Shown one piece after another: positions 15,724 through 19,874 of a stretch of DNA of 19,874 nt (positions are counted from its first letter, which is position 1; every line of letters begins with the position of its first letter). The stretch comes from an uncultured Aquincola sp. (GTDB lineage: Bacteria; Pseudomonadota; Gammaproteobacteria; Burkholderiales; Burkholderiaceae). The DNA lies in assembly GCA_937883885.1 (NCBI GenBank), contig CAKZXL010000364.1:1-19874 (forward strand). Direction: 5' to 3'. The notes beneath the pieces are model-generated. The model saw nothing but the letters and a program-made list of their open reading frames with translations, was not told the origin of the DNA and did no database searches. The translations under genes were made by a program, and so were the position numbers.

Positions 15724-17928
15724 TCAGTATCCGGCTTCAAGCAGAGACCTGAAATCAGTGATGAATGCAGGGCGGAGATAGAAGCCGAAGTAGGCATCTC
15801 GCAGCGCAGAGAAATACTCTTGAGGCGAACCAAGGGCTACTCGCTTAAGCAAGTCTCCTGAAGGTCCATCATCTGCATGATAGTCAGTATATTTAACAAG
15901 ATCTCGGAAGCTAAAGCCAAGGGATGCAAGTGCCTTGTAGGCGCTCCTCGCTTCCTTGATGTTGGAATAAGAGTTCCTTGAGTGAGGTTCTCGCTCGGGC
16001 GGTCTGAAGTCATCCTTATGGACCGATGAAATATCTGGATTGGCCAGCTCGTCGTCCCAACTTGTCAAATACTGAGAGTAATGTAAATATCTTGTCGACT
16101 TATATCCCGTGGTCTCATCGGTTCGTCGAAGGGTCACCGTTGCTTGGACAAAAGCCTTATATATTGCAAAATATGCCAACGTAACACCGCAATTGATGGC
16201 AAAATCTATGGTTGCGTATGCGCTGCTTTTGGTTTCATTTGGTCCGCCAAGAATAAAATACGCTTTGGTGTGTATTCCTGCGGCGCGTAGTCTGGAGAAT
16301 AGAAGCTGAATATCAGTATTTTTGACGCCAGAGCCGCCTTTTTGTTTACGTCGTCCAATCTCGTCGCCATGCTCAACGCCGAATGCAAGCATCTGACAGC
16401 CTGATTCTACTAGTTGATCAATAAATGATCCAGCCGGCCAGGCGCGTTCGTACTCGAGGAAGTCTTCGATACGAAATATTCCCCGCCAGGTGATCCGATG
16501 TCCTTTGTCAACCCGCAATAAGAATAAGCCGGCGACAAATTTATTGGCCCACTCGATGGCAAAGGATCTCGCATGTGACTCCTGCAACAGAGACAATTGT
16601 GGCAAGACATTGTCATCAACGAACTGGATGCGTATGGGTAGATAGGCATCGGATAATGAATCAACTTCACGGAGCACGTCTTCCACAGCGCGGCGCCTCT
16701 CGCCGCCACTTAGTTGCCTTCGTTCGGTACAGAACGCGCAGTTCCAATCGCATCCCTGCGACATCACGATATGCGCCTCAAATACTGCGTTCTTGTGAGA
16801 GCGACTCCTATTCGGCTCGTAGTACCCGTTCGGCCCTGTAAACACTCGTCGATCGATCGCTGGGGGTGCCCATACGAATTTCTTGGAATCCACAGAACTC
16901 GTGTTCTGTTCCAATTCGGAGATCGTTATACCGCGTATCTGAAGGCGCTTGCTGTGTGGATTGGCTTGCAAGGAGGCAGAATTTGGCCATGGGCTTGCGC
17001 AATCGATGGAGTCAATGACTTGCTCAAGATTTTGAGGAGCATTGCTTGATATCGCAAAGTCCCACTGATCGCGATATTCTTTAGCAAGAATCAGGTTAGT
17101 CCAGCATCCTAGATTTACGGCTGGGCCTCCCACAACCAACAAGGGGTGTTTTGAACTGCTTCGAGTAAGGTGCAAAAGCCGCGTGACGCTCCTGAGTGTG
17201 GTAAGTACAACATTGAAGCCAACTACATCAAATGATTCCGCATATTGTGGGATCTTTCTCCACATTGATGGATTTCTATGGCAGTCCAGAATCTGAGCGT
17301 CATGACCAAGAGATGAGAGGTGCGATGCGAGAATTCCAAGTCCGAGTGGAGGAGTGTTGGTCGATGCAGCATCCATGTCCGCCGTCGCATCTAGGTCAAT
17401 CGGCGGTAGAACTAGCAGTATTCTTTTCGTCTTCGATCTCTTGATTCTTGAGGTGGCTGCTTGAGAAGGGGCGACTTCGAGTCTCGAATCAATCGACCCT
17501 GCCAATACAGGTCCAAAGATTTGCCGACTAATGGGGAAGTGCTGGACCGTGAATCTCTTGACGTTGAAGCGCTGTGCTACTAGCATTGCTTCACGCTCGA
17601 AGCATTCGATGAACTTGCTTCGTACCTCATTGCAAGAGGCACTCACTAGAACGGCCCGGTCCACTATCGAACCGAGGGCGGTCAGCTGTCTGTCGCTGTC
17701 TCTTCTCTCTGACTGTGCTTGTAGTCGCGCTCGAAGTGAACGCGAGAACGCGATTCGTATGGCTGTAACTCGAGCCTGTTCGTCATTGCGGGACGCAAGG
17801 CTAGAGAGGATGTCGAAGATCTTGTGCGGCGTCCTCCTGTATCGCATCAATTGCCCTGGCGTAGATAAGCTGCATGGCCGATCTTCAGCGTCGTCCATCT
17901 TTTCAGTTTCTGGGGGTGGTGGTGCCAT
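15724..17928 (-). CDS. Radical SAM protein with cobalamin-binding-type N-terminal domain
   Basis: The protein has 734 residues from the ATG at 17928 (GTG at 17931 is an alternative, as is an ATG at 17898). Residues 1-165 resemble nothing I recognise. Residues 168-310 have the Rossmann-like layout of B12-binding radical SAM enzymes: RILLVLPP, PPLGLGILASHLSSLGHDAQILD, FDVVGFNV and LLVVGGP. The radical SAM core follows with CDWNCAFC (Cys393, Cys397, Cys400) binding a 4Fe-4S cluster and SAM, then IQFVDDNV, MLAFGVEHGDE and KAYFILGGPNET. Such enzymes methylate unreactive carbons or rearrange substrates. The DxHxxG cobalamin motif is not seen, so B12 may bind differently or not at all. It is the first gene of the five-gene cluster, 120 bases ahead of the chosen hydrolase start. 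The substrate is unknown. Confidence 0.85.
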   Translation of the reverse strand: MAPPPPETEKMDDAEDRPCSLSTPGQLMRYRRTPHKIFDILSSLASRNDEQARVTAIRIAFSRSLRARLQAQSERRDSDRQLTALGSIVDRAVLVSASCNEVRSKFIECFEREAMLVAQRFNVKRFTVQHFPISRQIFGPVLAGSIDSRLEVAPSQAATSRIKRSKTKRILLVLPPIDLDATADMDAASTNTPPLGLGILASHLSSLGHDAQILDCHRNPSMWRKIPQYAESFDVVGFNVVLTTLRSVTRLLHLTRSSSKHPLLVVGGPAVNLGCWTNLILAKEYRDQWDFAISSNAPQNLEQVIDSIDCASPWPNSASLQANPHSKRLQIRGITISELEQNTSSVDSKKFVWAPPAIDRRVFTGPNGYYEPNRSRSHKNAVFEAHIVMSQGCDWNCAFCTERRQLSGGERRRAVEDVLREVDSLSDAYLPIRIQFVDDNVLPQLSLLQESHARSFAIEWANKFVAGLFLLRVDKGHRITWRGIFRIEDFLEYERAWPAGSFIDQLVESGCQMLAFGVEHGDEIGRRKQKGGSGVKNTDIQLLFSRLRAAGIHTKAYFILGGPNETKSSAYATIDFAINCGVTLAYFAIYKAFVQATVTLRRTDETTGYKSTRYLHYSQYLTSWDDELANPDISSVHKDDFRPPEREPHSRNSYSNIKEARSAYKALASLGFSFRDLVKYTDYHADDGPSGDLLKRVALGSPQEYFSALRDAYFGFYLRPAFITDFRSLLEAGY

Positions 17929-17931
17929 CAC

Positions 17932-18123
17932 GCTGGTGCAGTAGATCGGTCGTTGAAAGTATGCCTCGACGCACCATTGTTCAGTCGATCAGCATCTTGT
18001 GGCGCTGAACGCACTGGCCTGTGCCGCCTATCGGCGGCGCGCCGTGGGGGCATGGATGGGCAGCGGTGCGATCTGGGGTCGCAGCTTGCTGGGTGCGCCG
18101 CCGCCTAAACATCGCTTCGTACA
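17932..18123. other. Gap upstream of the five-gene cluster, likely promoter region
   Basis: These 192 bases separate the radical SAM gene from the decayed NYN gene upstream. Any promoter for the minus-strand cluster should lie here. I found no confident -35/-10 pair, operator repeat or terminator. Base composition changes inside this gap from AT-richer (left) to GC-rich (right), so it also marks the edge of the imported block. Confidence 0.35.
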
Positions 18124-18934
18124 TCAGCGCACGCGCAGCATGTGGTCGGTCTCGCCCTTCTTGATCTCGGCGACGCCGTCCATCGCCTTGACCATGTCGG
18201 CGAAATTGGCGTGGCCGTGGTCCTTTGGATCGAAGGTGGGGTCCAGGCGCTTGATCATGTGCCACACCGATCCCTTGTTGTCCCAGGCCTCGCCCTTTGT
18301 CTCGGCGAGCAGACGGACGGCACGCTTGAGCATCTCGGCGGCTGGGTCGACTGGGGGCGGCGGTGAGGTGTCCTTGGCTCCGATGGGCTTGGGCGCTTCT
18401 TCGGTGCTTGGAGCTTCGACCAGGCTGTCGTAGTAGCGTGGCAGCTCTTGGCCCAGTGCTTGTTGGTGTTCCGGCGGTTGCCGATGCCGATGAGGGTTCG
18501 GCCAGCCGCCTTGATCGTCTGTGCCACGGGCATGAAGTCGCAGTCGCCACCGACGATGATGACGGTGCCGATGTGGGCGAAGCGGCTGAAGTCTTCGGCG
18601 GCGTCGAGGCAGAGCTTGATGTCGGCGCCGTTCTTGGCGGAGGCGCCCGGCTGGAAGAGCTGGATCAGTTCGACGGCCTCTGCAGCAGCGCGTCCTTGTA
18701 CCGGCCGAAGTACTGCCAGTTGCCGTAGGCGCGGTTGATGGCGACGGGGCCGAAGGAGGCGCCAAGCTCTACCAGGGCCTGGACGTCGATGAGTGGTTCC
18801 TGGACCTTGAAGCGGTTGTCCTGCTTGGCGTAGACGCCTTCGCCGTACTTGGCCTCCATCAGGCCGGCATGCAGGTTCTCGAAGTCCCAGTAGAGGGCGA
18901 CGGAACGGCTGTCGTCGTTGTCGTTCGGGTTCAT
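18124..18934 (-). pseudogene. NYN-domain (LabA/DUF88) ribonuclease with OST-HTH domain, two frameshifts
   Basis: Three successive frames together spell one protein. It starts at 18934 after a good site (GGGAGGG) with ALYWDFENLHAGL, the first acidic motif of NYN nucleases, and runs to GNWQYFGRYKDALLQ, where the frame stops at 18665. The next frame carries KNGADIKLCLDA and VIIVGGDCDFMPVAQTIKAAG, the other catalytic acidic motifs. Around 18435-18450 the frame changes again, giving YYDSLVEAP and a C-terminal OST-HTH/LOTUS domain (EMLKRAVRLLAETKGEAWDNKGSVWHMIK to TDHMLRVR). The first break, near 18676-18690, fits a one-base loss; the second, a few missing bases. Intact proteins of this type are predicted cytoplasmic RNases with an RNA-binding tail. 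Two breaks make a pseudogene more likely than sequencing error, though error cannot be excluded. Confidence 0.8.
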
Positions 18935-18986
18935 GGTGTTATCCCTCCCAGTCTTGTTGGAGCCATCGTAGTGCCTCCGGGCGAGG

Positions 18987-19396
18987 TCACCTGGGCTGGG
19001 CGCCTGCCATCAGGTCGTCGATGGACGCCAGCTTCACGATGCCGTTGACGGCGCGCGCCAGTCCCGCGTCCATGCAGACGAAGGCGTCGGCCTGGAGCTG
19101 GGTCAGGGCGATGTACTCGTCCATGAAGGTGTACGGCCAGCCGAGTTGGTCGGTAATCTTCCACGCAAGGCCTTGCAGGACGCGGTCGCCGAGCAGGCGC
19201 AGGCAGAGGGCCCGCAGGTGGTCGAGCTGGCGCCCGGCGGTCTTGCGGTCGAGTTCTCCGCGCTGAACGCGTGCATAGAGTTCGGCCATCACCTGCGACC
19301 GGATCAGCGTAGGTGCCAGGAGCTGGTGCTCGGCGCCACGGCCTTGAGTTGGGCCAGGTGCAGGACGACATCGGCACCGATCACGAATCTTGTCAT
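18987..19396 (-). pseudogene. PIN-domain-like protein (VapC-type), one frameshift
   Basis: The frame from the ATG at 19396 begins MTRFVIGADVVLHLAQLKAVA, with the early Asp of PIN nucleases, but runs into a stop after about 30 codons. Shifting one base near 19325-19339 gives EHQLLAPTLIRSQVMAELYARVQRG, then TFMDEYIALTQLQADAFVCMDAGLARAV and VKLASIDDLM. This is the Asp-Glu-Asp-Asp arrangement and the typical C-terminal pattern of PIN-domain RNases. The whole would be about 136 residues, normal for VapC-like toxins. No antitoxin gene is evident next to it. The downstream 101-residue part (from an ATG at 19292) could still be made but would lack the first catalytic Asp. It is 52 bases upstream of the NYN pseudogene in the same direction, so both may have been one RNase operon. 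Confidence 0.65.
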
Positions 19397-19874
19397 GGCG
19401 TCTTCATCGAAGCTTGGTTCGGTGAACGGTCGGCCGCGGCAATTGCCTGGCGGGTGGTGGTCGTCGATCGGAGTCTAGATGTGCGTCTCAGGCATGGTCG
19501 AAGTTGGTGCAACGGCGAGCATGGTTGATCAATGTGGAGGGGTTCCGTGCGCTGCAGGCGACGTCTGCGGTGGATGGGTTCATGTTGATGCCGCCAGGTC
19601 TCTGTGGGCCAGGGCGTCTCCCCGCTGCGCGGGGCCGGGCTGTCGCGCTTCGCGTCGAGCCACCGGGGTACCGGTTTCTCGCCCCTGACGGGCTTCCATC
19701 CCTGACGCAACACGGTCAGGCCGGCTGAGCCGGCTGAAACACGCGGCGGCCCTTTCCCGTGCCCGGGGATCGCGGGCCCTGATTCCTTCACGCTGCGCGT
19801 GAACGAGGCCCGCTTGGCGAACTGACCGGCTTGCAGGTCGCTGCGCTGCGCTTCACTCGGTGCGGCGCCGGCCA
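19397..19874. other. Hairpin-rich noncoding stretch at right edge
   Basis: I support no gene in these 478 bases. Open frames exist on both strands but none resembles a known protein and their codon use looks random. From 19620 to 19803 there are at least five GC-rich inverted repeats: CCCCGC-TGC-GCGGGG (19620-19634), ACCGG-GGTA-CCGGT (19662-19675), GCCGGC-TGA-GCCGGC (19720-19734), GCCCG...CGGGC (19761-19777) and TTCACGC-TGC-GCGTGAA (19787-19803). Two share a TGC loop. This could be a structured RNA, a protein-binding array of an integrative element, or simple high-GC coincidence. Confidence 0.45.

Noticed and set aside
15724..17931. Radical SAM protein as a viperin
   Set aside because: Length (about 735 versus 300-400 residues) and the Rossmann-like N-terminal domain do not fit; its cysteine motif is shared by the whole superfamily.
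19393..19791. Minus-strand frame of 132 codons at the right edge
   Set aside because: No recognisable domain, covers several hairpins, and its composition looks like translated noncoding GC-rich DNA.
17981..19874. Second tRNA-Asn copy or att site closing the island
   Set aside because: I found no match to the 48-base tRNA fragment in the right part, so the island end lies outside the window.
1..19874. CRISPR array
   Set aside because: No regularly spaced direct repeats of 24-40 bases are present.

Overview
The window looks like the chromosome of a high-GC betaproteobacterium, probably of the order Burkholderiales, joined to the end of an integrated genomic island. The Burkholderiales call is an inference from base composition, the tRNA-Asn sequence and the kinds of genes; no marker gene fixes the genus.

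Region 1 (1-5425, minus strand, high GC) is ordinary metabolic chromosome. Read right to left it holds an AraC-type regulator, a periplasmic sugar-binding protein, a single-domain ABC ATPase, a permease, a short-chain dehydrogenase of ribitol-dehydrogenase type, and the start of an FGGY pentulose kinase. Together they suggest uptake of a pentitol (ribitol or arabitol), oxidation to a pentulose, and phosphorylation to a pentulose 5-phosphate.

Region 2 (5560-9018) is the island boundary. A strong terminator and the 3' 48 bases of a tRNA-Asn gene lie just before a tyrosine recombinase gene, so the tRNA piece is probably the attachment-site core. The recombinase is split by a complete 1912-bp IS1634-family element with 17-bp matching ends and a 6-bp target duplication (AGGTCA). 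Removing the IS and one duplicate restores a 434-codon frame, so the insertion looks recent and the island is probably no longer self-mobile.

Region 3 (9038-17931, minus strand) is visibly more AT-rich and holds five co-oriented, closely packed genes. In transcription order they are a cobalamin-binding-type radical SAM protein, an alpha/beta hydrolase, a caspase-NACHT-HEAT protein of about 1180 residues, a small PD-(D/E)XK nuclease-like protein, and a tandem ThyX-like flavin-dependent thymidylate synthase homologue with degenerate motifs. The caspase-NACHT, hydrolase and nuclease set is typical of bacterial immune or programmed-death systems. The radical SAM and ThyX-like partners are what make this locus unusual. 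I propose it as a candidate undescribed anti-phage or conflict operon. An 11-base homopolymer just inside the caspase-NACHT gene could make it phase variable.

Region 4 (17932-19874) returns to high GC and looks decayed. It holds a NYN/OST-HTH gene with two frameshifts, a PIN-like gene with one frameshift, and a hairpin-rich noncoding stretch at the right edge. The far end of the island and the intact tRNA-Asn are not in the window.
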